Positions 1-9,093 of a stretch of DNA of 44,778 bases are shown in pieces. Source of the stretch: Geminisphaera colitermitum TAV2 (GTDB taxonomy: Bacteria; Verrucomicrobiota; Verrucomicrobiia; Opitutales; Opitutaceae); contig NZ_ABEA03000149.1 in the NCBI RefSeq assembly GCF_000171235.2, positions 1 to 44,778 on the forward strand, given 5' to 3'. Numbering within the stretch: position 1 is the first letter of the stretch; the number at the start of each line of letters is the position of its first letter. A model generated the notes under the pieces. That model was given only the letters and a program-made list of their open reading frames with translations, had not been told where the DNA came from and made no database searches. Made by a program: the position numbers and the translations under genes.

Positions 1-1476
1 GAGACCCTCCTCCGACTCCGCGGCAACCTCATCATCCCCACCTCCTTCAACGACCTCACCAACCCCGCCGAAGCCGCCATCATACGCGCCGCCATCCGCC
101 GCGGGCTCTACGTCTCGCACCACCACGTCGAACCCCTCGGCGTCTCCCATTTCGCCTACGAAACCTGGTGTTTAAAAAACAACTACACCGACGCCCCCTT
201 CTCCTACCGCGAAGCCCCCGACGTGATGCGAGCCTGCTGGCGCGCCCACGCCCAACACTGGCGCGACATCGCGGGCGACCGCGTCATCTGGCAAGTCGGC
301 CTCCGCGGACGCGGCGACCGCCCCCTCTGGAGCCACGACCCCGACGCCCAAGCCCGCGCCGCCGAATTCATTGCCGCCGCCCTCGCCGACCAACTCGACA
401 TCATCCGCTCCATCGACCCCCGTCCCATCCCCCCCGCCACCCTCACCCTCTGGCTCGAAGGCGCCAGACTTGTAGCCAACGGACAACTACAAGTCCCCTC
501 CGGCGTCACCTGTGTCTTTGCCGACGACCACATCACTCAGGAACTCCAACGCGATTTCAACGTCCTCCCGCGCAACCCCCACGAAACCCGGGGAGTCTAT
601 TATCACGCCGCCGTCTGGCCCTTTGGCCCCCACCTTGTCCAAGGCCCCCCCCCCTCCAAAATCGCCCGCATCATCCGTCAACTCCTCGACCAAGGCGACA
701 CCCACTACGCCCTCCTCAACGTATCCAACATCCGCGAACACGTCATGGCCGCGCAGTGCTTCATGGAACAAATCAGCGCGCCTTCGGCGGCGAACATCCA
801 ACATCCAACATCGAACAACAAAAACCAACCCGCAGACAACAAAGACCAAAGCGCGGACGCCCCCCATTCAGCTTCGAAGATTCGGGGGTCGGAATTGGAT
901 GTTCGATGTTCGATGTTGGACGTTGGATGTTCGTCGCACAGCGACGCCGCTTATCTCGCCAGTTGGTCCCCCCCCGACCTCGCTCCCTTTCACGCCAAAC
1001 TCCTTGCAGCCATCCCTGACGTCTCCCCCGGCTTCCGCCTCTACGACGGCGCCGCTCGACGCTTCATCTACGACGAAGTCCACGCCCTCTCCACCAACAC
1101 CCCCTGTGCTCGCAGATACTTCTCGCCCGACATTCTTGAACGACTCGACAACGCCACGCAAAACCTCGCCACACTCCTCGACGAACTCCACGCCCACACA
1201 CCAAACGTTGCTCCACGCTACCGATCCTTCTTCGCAACCAACCTCCTCGCCCAAACCACAATCCTCCTCGGCCTCTACCGCGCTCTGACCGCGCTCCTGC
1301 AACCCAACTCGCCCGATTTCGACGCCGCTGCCGATTCACTCCGCTTTGCACTCACCGCATTCCCCATTGGCGAAACCGGACGCTGGCGCGGCTGGTATCG
1401 TGGCGACACCAAAATGGCCCTCGCCCACCTTCTCTCCCGCATCGAGTCACTCGCCACCTCCGCTCTCCCCGCCTGA
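1..1476 (+). CDS. GH115-like glycoside hydrolase, 5' partial
   Basis: The reading frame is open from base 1 to the TGA at 1474-1476, so the 5' end lies outside the window. About 491 residues are visible. The segment SHHHVEPLG (residues 39-47), the block GLRGRGDRP (about 100-108) and RGVYYH (about 195) followed by a YALLNVSNIR stretch resemble the order of conserved blocks in GH115 alpha-glucuronidases, which remove glucuronosyl side groups from xylan. Family assignment is by motif recall only. Two things are odd. A C10 run (645-654) encodes three prolines. A roughly 60-residue low-complexity insert (about residues 260-320) is made of an inverted DNA repeat that stays in frame. The next gene starts 4 bases after the stop, which suggests co-transcription. 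Confidence 0.6.
   Translation, partial: ETLLRLRGNLIIPTSFNDLTNPAEAAIIRAAIRRGLYVSHHHVEPLGVSHFAYETWCLKNNYTDAPFSYREAPDVMRACWRAHAQHWRDIAGDRVIWQVGLRGRGDRPLWSHDPDAQARAAEFIAAALADQLDIIRSIDPRPIPPATLTLWLEGARLVANGQLQVPSGVTCVFADDHITQELQRDFNVLPRNPHETRGVYYHAAVWPFGPHLVQGPPPSKIARIIRQLLDQGDTHYALLNVSNIREHVMAAQCFMEQISAPSAANIQHPTSNNKNQPADNKDQSADAPHSASKIRGSELDVRCSMLDVGCSSHSDAAYLASWSPPDLAPFHAKLLAAIPDVSPGFRLYDGAARRFIYDEVHALSTNTPCARRYFSPDILERLDNATQNLATLLDELHAHTPNVAPRYRSFFATNLLAQTTILLGLYRALTALLQPNSPDFDAAADSLRFALTAFPIGETGRWRGWYRGDTKMALAHLLSRIESLATSALPA
791..933. repeat. Inverted repeat of the GATGTTGGA family inside the GH115-like gene
   Basis: The two 27-base arms, 791-817 and 907-933, are reverse complements with one mismatch, separated by 89 bases. 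They are built from the units ACATCCAAC / GTTGGATGT and are translated in frame as NIQHPTSN and CSMLDVGC. A single arm of the same family occurs at 18728-18763 upstream of the LacI-type gene. The element looks like a mobile or recombining palindrome that was tolerated inside a coding sequence. Confidence 0.8.
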
Positions 1477-1480
1477 CCGG

Positions 1481-2731
1481 ATGAAACCAGAACCAAAATC
1501 AGACTCGAAACAAATGGACGACGATCCGCTCGCTCCTGAAAACATCGCCGCCCGTTTTCCAAGGATTGAGGTGCCAAGCACCAACCGGGCAGCCTATCAG
1601 CTGACATCAGGCAACGCGACGAATTACCCGCTTTATTATTTTATCCCGTCGCTTAGCCGTGATTCGCGCTATCTTGTTCACCACCGGGCAGGCGACGGTC
1701 AGGTGCAGTTGCACCGGCTCGATCTTCTCACGGGCGAAAATCTCGCCCTGACTGCCGCCGACGACCCCAACGCCGGCTGGATGCCTTGGGACAACGATCC
1801 CGGCAAAGGAATCCTCGATCACCGCAGTGTTCTGAATGTCGCGCGTAACGAGGTGATTTATTTCGCGCACGGCGAGGCTCACGCAGTGCATCTGGATACA
1901 TTGGTGGACCGCTTCCTTTTCCGTCTCCCGGCAGGACGCATTGCCACTGGCCAGAACTGTGTATCCCCCGACGGACGCTTCTTCTTTTACATCCATCACG
2001 ACGCCAGGCTTGAGGCGCTGATTCATGCCACCAAACCTCATGCCCGTCATTTGTCTGTGGGCACTGAACTCGTCCGTTATGATCTGGACTCGGGCGAAAG
2101 CCACCTAGTCATTCGCCTGAACAGCCCCTTTCACCATGTCCATCCCTGCGGTGACCATCACCTGGTCTTTTCCAGTCCTGCGCTTGAGAAGGCTCCCCTC
2201 ATGACCGATTATGACGGTGGCTGGTTCACCCAATTGAGAACACAGGATGGTGAAGGCCGCACTACATGCCATTATGCTGCCACCCAAAGAGGCCTTCACT
2301 ATGAGCTGACAGGCCATTCGCCCACAAAAACAGGTTTGCTATGCCCAAGCACCCATCGGCGTTGCGAATTTTCCTGTCCACCGATGGAAAGCCTGCACGT
2401 CGGCTTTGACCCTCAGGGCCTTCGCTTCACCGTTGACGGACTGCAAGGCGATTCCGGGCGGGCCTTGTATAGCCTGGCCAATCTGTCGCCGAAAGGTGAA
2501 CCCGAATGGTCACTGCTATGCGGCCCATGGATCAACTACGGAACATCCGGCCAAAAAACCCACAGCCATCCACGCTTCACTCCCTGTGGACGCTGGATAC
2601 AAATGGTCGCCGGCGACCCCGCCAGCAAAACCAACCATATTTTTCTCCTCAACGTCAGCGACGTGCCGCCATCGCGTGGTTTACCCGCTTATGCCGCCGA
2701 GTCGGATATCTCGAACATAAATCAAAAATAA
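1481..2731 (+). CDS. PL22-like (oligogalacturonate lyase-type) beta-propeller protein
   Basis: A 416-residue protein starts at ATG 1481, four bases after the preceding stop; an in-frame ATG at 1514 is the alternative. Repeated blades with the pattern S..SRY..H....G..QLHRLDLLTGE (about residues 60-95), SPDGRFFFY (about 165) and HSHPRFTPCGRWIQMVA (near the C-terminus) are typical of WD40/PD40 propellers. The His-rich segments HHVHPCGDHH and HSHPRF fit the metal-binding face of PL22 oligogalacturonate lyases, intracellular enzymes that finish pectin breakdown. No signal peptide is visible, in keeping with a cytoplasmic site. It could also be a TolB-like propeller without lyase activity. Its base composition is less C-rich than that of its neighbours. 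Confidence 0.5.
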   Translation: MKPEPKSDSKQMDDDPLAPENIAARFPRIEVPSTNRAAYQLTSGNATNYPLYYFIPSLSRDSRYLVHHRAGDGQVQLHRLDLLTGENLALTAADDPNAGWMPWDNDPGKGILDHRSVLNVARNEVIYFAHGEAHAVHLDTLVDRFLFRLPAGRIATGQNCVSPDGRFFFYIHHDARLEALIHATKPHARHLSVGTELVRYDLDSGESHLVIRLNSPFHHVHPCGDHHLVFSSPALEKAPLMTDYDGGWFTQLRTQDGEGRTTCHYAATQRGLHYELTGHSPTKTGLLCPSTHRRCEFSCPPMESLHVGFDPQGLRFTVDGLQGDSGRALYSLANLSPKGEPEWSLLCGPWINYGTSGQKTHSHPRFTPCGRWIQMVAGDPASKTNHIFLLNVSDVPPSRGLPAYAAESDISNINQK

Positions 2732-3213
2732 TCTGCCGCAACCTGACCTGCTGAAACCACCGCCGCCAAACACTCCCGAATTACGACCATAGTTAAATCG
2801 GAAGTCCCCGAACAAGACCGCGCACCCATCAGACAAAAACCCGCCTACGGACTCGGCGGACAACTCGAAGGCACTGCCGTCTGGATTTCTAAAAACAACC
2901 TCACTCCCATATTCAACATCGGACTCGGTCTCGACCCTGTATTCATAAGTGCGATACTGATGATCTGGCGCATATGGGTAACTGTTGAAATGGCGGCAGG
3001 ATGCCGGCGCTCCCAAGAACCGTCTGTCAAACAACGGGAAATGACACCCCTTTCCTGAAGGGATGCAGCTTATTACCCCAAGGCTCCAGAACGGTTTTTG
3101 GATTGTCCCTTTGGAAATCCCGCAACATGCCGTGTTCGACACACACGCCAAATCCTGGCCGGCACCTGTGCAGTCGCGAGACCAGACACACATCACCCTA
3201 CACTCCCCCCCCC
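2732..3213. other. Intergenic stretch with open remnants upstream of the AraC gene
   Basis: No convincing gene was found in about 480 bases. On the plus strand, 2747-3058 is open for about 103 codons but has no start codon near its 5' end and no family I recognise. A separate 58-codon ORF, 3063-3239 (begins MQLITPRLQNGFWIVPLEIP), runs into the start of the AraC gene in another frame. Either may be a decayed gene end. The region ends in a C9 run that touches the AraC start codon. Confidence 0.4.
3205..3213. repeat. C9 run touching the AraC start codon
   Basis: Nine C bases occupy the position where a Shine-Dalgarno sequence would lie and are followed directly by ATG 3214. Slippage here would change the leader but not the frame of the regulator. 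Confidence 0.85.
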
Positions 3214-4236
3214 ATGGGTCGCATCCTTTACACCATTGACCGCCTTCCACCGCCGCTCCTCCTCGCTGAAGAACGCCTCACCACCATCCCTCGCGGCGAA
3301 CGCCTCGTCATCCCCAATCTCCACATTGCTCCCGATCGCCGCGCCAAGATTATCTTCTTTCTTCAAGCCGATTTTGAAACATCCGTTGTCGGACGCCCCC
3401 CCTTGCATATTCGCACTGGCGACATCCTCTTCGTGCCCCTGCGCGTCATGCAGACCTACCGTGCCATGCGAAACGTCGAAACCACCACCCGCACACTCCG
3501 CCTCGTTCTCTCTCCCGCCTCCACGACGAGTACCGACTCCACCCTCGCCGACGCCTTCCGCGACATCCGCCACCTCCCGCACGGCATGACCCCGCGCCAC
3601 CACGAACTCATCCATCAATTCCGTTCCGAGATCGAAAATACACGCCCCGCCCGCCGCCTCATGACCGGCGCCCTTGCCCTCGAACTCCTCGTCGAATCCC
3701 TCCGCTGTATCCATGAATTCATCACAAACAAACACCCCGGCACCACCGACCTCCCGATCGACATCCACATCCGCCGCGCCAAAGAGTATATCCTCGAAAA
3801 CTATGAAAAACCGCTGACCCTTGCCGACATCGCCCGGAGCACCCGGCTCAGCCGCGAACATCTCGCCCGCCTCTTTCACCAGACCACCGGCCACACCGTG
3901 TTCGACTACCTCACGCGAATTCGCATTGAGGCCGCCAAAAGCCTCCTTTGCGACACCACCCACTTCGCCAACCAAATCGCCACCCTCTCCGGTTTCAGTT
4001 CCGAGCCCCTCTTTTACCGCACGTTCAAGAAGCATACCGGATTCACTCCCTCGGTCTGGCGCCGCAACATTCTCAAAAACTCCGAATTTGAGCCCGGCCT
4101 GCGCTATCAACCTGCCCGCATCACCGAAGCCACTCCTGACAAAGAGGAAGTCGGAAATGAATTGGACCGGGCCAAAGCCATTGCCCGTCGCGCCGAGTCC
4201 CCCCCTCCCCCCCTGCCTCGCCGCAACATTGCGTGA
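3214..4236 (+). CDS. AraC-family transcriptional regulator
   Basis: A 340-residue protein. The C-terminal region (about residues 185-285) carries the two helix-turn-helix motifs of the AraC/XylS family: LTLADIARSTRLSREHLARLF and, further on, FANQIATLSGFSSEPLFYRTFKKHTGFTPSVWRR. The N-terminal half resembles a cupin-type ligand-binding domain (LHIRTGDILFVPL about residues 68-80). It lies between polysaccharide-degrading genes and probably controls them, activating in response to a sugar or oligosaccharide; the ligand is unknown. A tail of about 55 residues after the second motif is rich in Arg and Pro, with two C7 runs. The start was chosen because the homologous region begins soon after MGRILYTID and upstream residues look random. 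The gene ends 106 bases before the GH5-like gene. Confidence 0.85.
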   Translation: MGRILYTIDRLPPPLLLAEERLTTIPRGERLVIPNLHIAPDRRAKIIFFLQADFETSVVGRPPLHIRTGDILFVPLRVMQTYRAMRNVETTTRTLRLVLSPASTTSTDSTLADAFRDIRHLPHGMTPRHHELIHQFRSEIENTRPARRLMTGALALELLVESLRCIHEFITNKHPGTTDLPIDIHIRRAKEYILENYEKPLTLADIARSTRLSREHLARLFHQTTGHTVFDYLTRIRIEAAKSLLCDTTHFANQIATLSGFSSEPLFYRTFKKHTGFTPSVWRRNILKNSEFEPGLRYQPARITEATPDKEEVGNELDRAKAIARRAESPPPPLPRRNIA

Positions 4237-5286
4237 TTGCCTTCCCGCGCCGCGCGCCGCGCATCCAAGGTATATCAACCACAGTTAGTAATTCCAACCT
4301 CTGGTTAGTGACACTCCGCCACGAAACTGATATAGTCGGGGCATGATCCCCCTCGTTGGACCCAGACTGTTAGCCTTTCTCGTTTCCACCCTTTCCATCG
4401 CCTCCGCCGCCACTCTCTCCGTGGCTGCTCCCGCGTCCGACGGCGCGACGGCAGACGAGTTCCCCTTCCACGGCGGTTTTCCCTTTCACATCCCCGCCAC
4501 CGGCACTCAACCCGGCACCGCGCCCTACGACCTCATACACCCCGCCCCACCCGCTCAGGCCGACACCCCCATAAAAATTTACGGCGACCAATTCATCCGC
4601 GCCGACACCGGCAAACCCTTCCGCTTTTGGGGCACAAACCTTAACTTTTCCGGCTGTTTTCCCGAACACGAAATTGCCGACCGCATTGCTGCGCGCATGG
4701 CCACCCTCGGCATCAACATCGTTCGCTTTACCCATATGGACCAACGCCGCTTCCCCGGCGGCATCTGGCACCGCGACTCCCCCGGCGCCTCCAACGCTTG
4801 GAACGAAAATAACATCGCCCACGAAACCTTCGACCCCGAAGCCGTTGACCGCCTCGACTACTTCATCGCCTCCCTCAAAAAACGCGGCATCTACACCAAC
4901 CTAAACCTCAAGGTCTCGCGCTATATCACCCCGGATTACGACGGCCCCGACTTCCCTCAACCCGGCCCAAACGAAACCTATCACAAAAAAAGCAAAGGCT
5001 TTGACCAATTCTACACGCCCGCCATCGCCGCGCAAAAAGACTACGCTCGCCGCCTTCTCACTCATCGCAATCCCTATACCGGCCTGACCTACACCGAGGA
5101 CCCCGCCGTCGCCATCGTCGAAATCAACAACGAAAACGGCATCCTCTGGGCGTGGAATTACAAAATCCTCGATAGCATCCCCTCCCGCTTCATCGGCGAA
5201 CTCGCCGCCCGCTGGAACACCTGGCTCCGCAACCAATATTCCACTACCGAAGCACTCCGCGCCGCATGGAATCCGGCGAGTGGCGG

Positions 5287-5345
5287 GAGTGGCGCAGGCG
5301 TCTCGCCCGCTGGGAACGCCGAGCCCCAGCTCGGCACCCATAGCG
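5287..5345. repeat. GC-rich palindromic repeat inside the GH5-like gene
   Basis: It contains GGCGCAGGCGTCTCGCCCGC followed by a small palindrome, GCCGAGCCCCAGCTCGGC. It is read in frame as SGAGVSPAGNAEPQLGT between the barrel half and the binding domain. The first part is a variant of the element at 5853 and 24364. Confidence 0.7.
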
Positions 5346-5852
5346 CAAGCAACCTCTTAGAAAACATCCCCCCTACCCTCTTCACTGCCCAAAAAGCCCG
5401 CGCCACGCTCGTCCCGCTCTCGGCTGCCGATGACACCGACGATTCCGTCCCAACCTCCCGCCGCCTCACTGTCACCGACCTACCCGGCGCCACCGCATGG
5501 CACATCCGCTGCAACTATCCCGTCACGCTTTCGCCCGGCGCCACCTACTCGGCAACACTCCGCCTCCGCGCCAATTCCCCGCAAAAAATCAAACTCCGCC
5601 TCCGCGCACCGGGAGACAGCAAGGATATTGTCCCCGCCCGCACCCTCAATCTCGCCACCGAATGGAAAAACCACGCAGTCACTTTTAGTGTTCCTAAAAA
5701 CGCGGACACATCTGCCGACATCAACGCGAACCTTTATCTTGAAGCAGGCATCTCCGGCCTCGTTCTCGACATCGACTCCGCCTCCCTCACGCCGGGCTCC
5801 GGTGACGCTCACCTCGTCGGATTACCTCCAGGCCAAGGGCTCATCTCCGAAA

Positions 5853-5930
5853 GTGGCGCGGGCGTCCCGCCCGCAGTCCCTGAAGCGGGCGAGACGCCCG
5901 CTTCGGAACAGAATGCGGGCGGGAGGCGTG
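5853..5930. repeat. REP-like GCGGGCGTCCCGCCCGC element at the truncation point
   Basis: GTGGCGCGGGCGTCCCGCCC begins at 5853. A second palindrome, GCGGGCGAGACGCCCGC, lies at about 5885-5901, and a third half-copy near 5915-5930. The same unit recurs at 24364-24385 and 24508-24522. It marks the point where homology of the GH5-like protein stops. Confidence 0.8.
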
Positions 5931-5953
5931 CGCCATTCCGACCACAAACTCGC

Positions 5954-8770
5954 TCACCGCAGGGTCGCCAGATAGGCTTCGAGGGCGCGGATAAATTCGT
6001 GCCGGACGAGATAGGTGGACGGAGAGAGACGCGCGGCGTTCGAAAAATGCTCGGAAACCGTGTCGCCGGGTGACTTGGCAAGGTGTTCACGCGCGGCCTT
6101 GAGAGGCCACACGGTTTCGGGAGCGGCGATGGCGGCAAGACGGCGGTTGGTTTTGTCGAGTTGGCGCCAGAGGCGGGCAAGGTCGTTGACGCGGGAAAAG
6201 TCGGGCTGGGTGTAGAGCCCGGCAGGATCGAGTTCGCTGATCTGCATGACCACGTCGTCGCACTCGCGCGCGCTGAGGTCGAGGTAGTCGAGGAGCGGAG
6301 CCAGACGGTGCCAGGCACCGAGTTGCAGGGGGTCGATGCGCACGGTGTGCTGATAGAGCTGGCCGGCCTCGGCGAGCTGGCCCTGCTCTTCGCGGAGGAT
6401 GCCCATGAGAAGGGAGATTTGCGGGCGGTTGGGTTGCACGAGCGCGATGCGGTCAAAGGTCTGCTCGGCGATGCGTTGCATGGCGGGATCACCAAACAGG
6501 CGGACGTTGGGCGCGCACGGGGTGCCAAGCCGGTTGATGCTGTCGGGCATGAACTCGCAAGCGCGGCGAAAGGTCGAAAGCGCCTCGTCGTTGCGGCCCT
6601 GCAAACCGAGTTCCAGCGCGGTGCGCCAGAGGGTCGGGTAGCTCTTGGGGAAGAGTTGCAGCGACTCTTGATAAATATCCAAGGCGCGGCGTTCGAGACC
6701 GGCCTCGCGCCAGCGGTCGGCAGTCTCGGAGAGGCGCGCGGCCTTGACCACTTTGTCCATCAACTCGGCGGTCGGCAGGTCGTCCTTGCGCCGCAGGGCC
6801 TCGGCCACGAATCCGTAAACTCTCATGCGGTCGCCGGGGGGCTGGCCGCAATCGGCGGGATCAATGCCCACGGCCTGGCGCAGCGTGGCAAGCGCGGCCT
6901 CGGTGTCGCCGAGCATCATCTCGACCTGCGATTTCCAGACGAGGGGACGCGATTCGTAGCGGTCTTGCCGGGCGAGTTGGTCGAGCAGGGGCCGGGCTTC
7001 AATGCCGGCGAGGGCGAGCCAGCTTTCGTAAACGGCGTCGATGGACGGCGTGACGGGCAACTGCGCTTCAAGGATACGGCGCGCGGCGGCTTTGTTATTC
7101 TGACCGTCTTGGGCAACGAGCACGCGGGCCACATACCAAGCGGCGGGCTTGCCCGCAGAGGTCGCGCCGGTGCGGATGAGGCCGGCGACGTCCGCCACGC
7201 CCCAGCCCGGATCGTTGGTGAGAAGGGCGGCGGCCTCGCTCCACTTTTCGAGCGCGACGAGGGCCGCGAGGCGGTCGGTGAGGAGTTGCTGGCGTTCGGC
7301 GGCGGTGAGCGTGATGGGGGGGGAACCGTCATCGAGTGCCTTCTTGGCCACGGCAAACGCCTCGGCGGGGCGTTTAAGTGCGAGCAAGCGCTGGGCGAGG
7401 GCACTGGACGCGGCGGCGTAATTCACCGGGTAAACCCAAGGGTCGGCACCGCGGCGCAGGTCGGTGAGGCGGCGAGCGGCGGCGAGAGCTTCGTCAAAGA
7501 GCGCGTTGTCCCCTTGCAGATCGGCGATGGCGAGGAGTTGGTCGGCCACGGCGGCTTGCTCGATCCGGACATCGGAGAGGGCTTGTTTTTCCTGGAGCAA
7601 GGCACGAAGGCGTGCGATGCCGGGGGCGGGATCGGCGGCGGCCAACTCCGTCGCGGCCAACTGGCGGCGGGCCAGAAAACGCGCGATGGCGGGCAGTGTC
7701 TCGTCATCGGACACCTGGCGGGCCGCCACCACAAAGGCGGGCACGCGGCCAAGCTGCACGGAGGCGCGGTAAAAATAGTCCCAAACCACAGGCGATGGCG
7801 TGCGACGGACGATGCTTTGCAATGTCAGCCACCAAGCGTCCAGGCGGTTGGAGCGGACGATCTCGTCGCGCAAGGGCGCGGGAATTTCGATCACGGCATC
7901 GCGCGGCAGGCTGGCGACAAACTTGATGGCATCGTCGGTGCGGTTGCCCAGCACCAAGGCTGCCAGATAATAAGAGCGGGCGGCGGCATAGCCGGTCTGG
8001 TTTTCGTTGTTGTCCGGGAAACGATTTTTCAGCGCTTCAAACAGCGCCACTCCCTTTTGGTCACGATCCCGATCCGCCACCAGCTTCCACTGGGGGACGG
8101 GCAGCGTGGCGACGTTTTCCAGCGCGAGCCGCCGGGCCAGCGCGGCGGTTTCCTCGCCGCGGGGCGTGTTGAGGACGACGGGGAGCTTGAGGCCGCGTGT
8201 GAGCAGGGCTTCGGCGGTGCCGGGGGAGAGGAGTTTGACGAGGTCGGGCACGTCCACGACAGGCGGAGTGTCCGGGCGCACGGTGCGCCCTTCGGCGTCG
8301 GACAGGGCTTGGTTGAAGCGCCGGGCGCGGTCACGCGGGGAGAGTTCGGCGGCGGGGATGGCGGCGCGTTGCAGGGTGCGCAGGGCGGGGGCGGAAGCGA
8401 GGGGTTCGCGGGGAAGGCGATCCTGAATGTCGTTGGCGATGGAGGCGCGGTCACCATTGAGATAGGCGAACAGCCACACGCCGGCCTGCAAACGACGTTG
8501 CGCGACCGAACCCGTCTCGGCCCGCGCGCTGGTCTCCGCCATGGACTGCCAGAGGATGGGCCAGCGCGTCGGTTCGGGCAGTCGCTGCAAGAGCACGGAA
8601 AACTCGGGCGACACCCCGCCGGGCTCGGAGGGCTCGGAGACCCGCCCCCCCGCGTAACGCTCAAACTGGCGCAGCCACGCGGAATCGTCTCCGGAGGTCT
8701 GGGACCTGGCGACGGAGGCGGCAAACGGCATTGCAATAAAAACAATAACAACAGGAACGACCCATTTCAT
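5954..8770 (-). CDS. Exported TPR-repeat protein
   Basis: A 938-residue protein from ATG 8770. This start gives a clean signal peptide (MKWVVPVVIVFIAMPFAASV, followed by ARSQ); the longer frame up to 8908 adds 46 residues with no such logic. Most of the chain consists of Ala/Leu-rich helical repeats. The last 350 residues have tetratricopeptide units such as ALATLRQAVGIDPAD, RALDIYQESLQLFPKSYPTLW, ALSTFRRACEFMPDS and EAGQLYQHTVRIDPLQLGAWHRL. It probably acts as a periplasmic or surface scaffold for protein-protein contacts; partners are unknown. A G8 run (7316-7323) lies inside. The gene is convergent with the broken GH5-like gene, whose frame overlaps its last codons. Similar large TPR proteins often sit near secretion or polymer-uptake machinery, but nothing here fixes the role. 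Confidence 0.75.
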   Translation of the reverse strand: MKWVVPVVIVFIAMPFAASVARSQTSGDDSAWLRQFERYAGGRVSEPSEPGGVSPEFSVLLQRLPEPTRWPILWQSMAETSARAETGSVAQRRLQAGVWLFAYLNGDRASIANDIQDRLPREPLASAPALRTLQRAAIPAAELSPRDRARRFNQALSDAEGRTVRPDTPPVVDVPDLVKLLSPGTAEALLTRGLKLPVVLNTPRGEETAALARRLALENVATLPVPQWKLVADRDRDQKGVALFEALKNRFPDNNENQTGYAAARSYYLAALVLGNRTDDAIKFVASLPRDAVIEIPAPLRDEIVRSNRLDAWWLTLQSIVRRTPSPVVWDYFYRASVQLGRVPAFVVAARQVSDDETLPAIARFLARRQLAATELAAADPAPGIARLRALLQEKQALSDVRIEQAAVADQLLAIADLQGDNALFDEALAAARRLTDLRRGADPWVYPVNYAAASSALAQRLLALKRPAEAFAVAKKALDDGSPPITLTAAERQQLLTDRLAALVALEKWSEAAALLTNDPGWGVADVAGLIRTGATSAGKPAAWYVARVLVAQDGQNNKAAARRILEAQLPVTPSIDAVYESWLALAGIEARPLLDQLARQDRYESRPLVWKSQVEMMLGDTEAALATLRQAVGIDPADCGQPPGDRMRVYGFVAEALRRKDDLPTAELMDKVVKAARLSETADRWREAGLERRALDIYQESLQLFPKSYPTLWRTALELGLQGRNDEALSTFRRACEFMPDSINRLGTPCAPNVRLFGDPAMQRIAEQTFDRIALVQPNRPQISLLMGILREEQGQLAEAGQLYQHTVRIDPLQLGAWHRLAPLLDYLDLSARECDDVVMQISELDPAGLYTQPDFSRVNDLARLWRQLDKTNRRLAAIAAPETVWPLKAAREHLAKSPGDTVSEHFSNAARLSPSTYLVRHEFIRALEAYLATLR

Positions 8771-9093
8771 AGCGCGATAGCAGCAGGGGTGAACGTGGGG
8801 GGACTTGAAGAGGGCAACAAGGAGAAGTTTTGGATTTATTGCCTGAATGGCAAAAGGAGGAGAAGATGGAGGTGCGACCGCTGGCAAGTGACAGTTAATG
8901 ATTAACAAGACTACACCTCTACGACACTTTTCTTACAAAGTTAAAAGGAGCGGCGGAGGTCGGGGATGCGACTCAAGGTAATGTCAGCGGACAGCGTTAT
9001 TGGTGGAGGGCGGGTCTGACATCACTTCGGCGGTCTGCCTCCTTATTCAGCACTGGACGAGCGGGCAATCCCCCGCACGCTGACGGCGTCGCA
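8771..9093. promoter_or_regulatory. Divergent intergenic region between the TPR gene and the CorC-type gene
   Basis: About 320 bases hold the 5' regions of both genes. The centre (8900-8945) is AT-richer and is the likely promoter zone. A short palindrome, GCGGGCAATCCCCCGC, lies near 9061-9076, close to the transporter start. No clear -35/-10 pair or operator can be assigned. Confidence 0.35.

Larger units (their letters stand above)
4343..6073 (+). pseudogene. GH5-like (clan A) secreted glycosidase, 3' truncated and interrupted by repeats
   Basis: It starts with a signal peptide (about residues 1-28, ending ASA). The first half of a TIM-barrel glycosidase follows: KPFRFWGTNLNFSG, a strand with GINIVRFTHMD (about 125-137), KRGIYTNLNLKVSR, and VEINNENG (about 255-262), whose NEN is the expected acid/base region of clan A enzymes. 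After an in-frame repeat (5287-5345) comes a jelly-roll-like carbohydrate-binding segment (about residues 350-490). The frame then enters a GC-rich palindromic repeat at 5853 and runs antisense into the 3' end of the opposite gene. The second half of the barrel, with the nucleophile Glu, is missing, so catalysis is unlikely. The stop overlaps the convergent TPR gene by 120 bases. The end of genuine homology is probably near 5845. Confidence 0.65.

Noticed and set aside
6083-8905. 940-codon open frame on the plus strand
   Set aside because: It is antisense to the TPR protein, which has a signal peptide and recognisable repeats. High GC makes long antisense frames common here; composition is Gly/Ala/Arg-rich and lacks domains.
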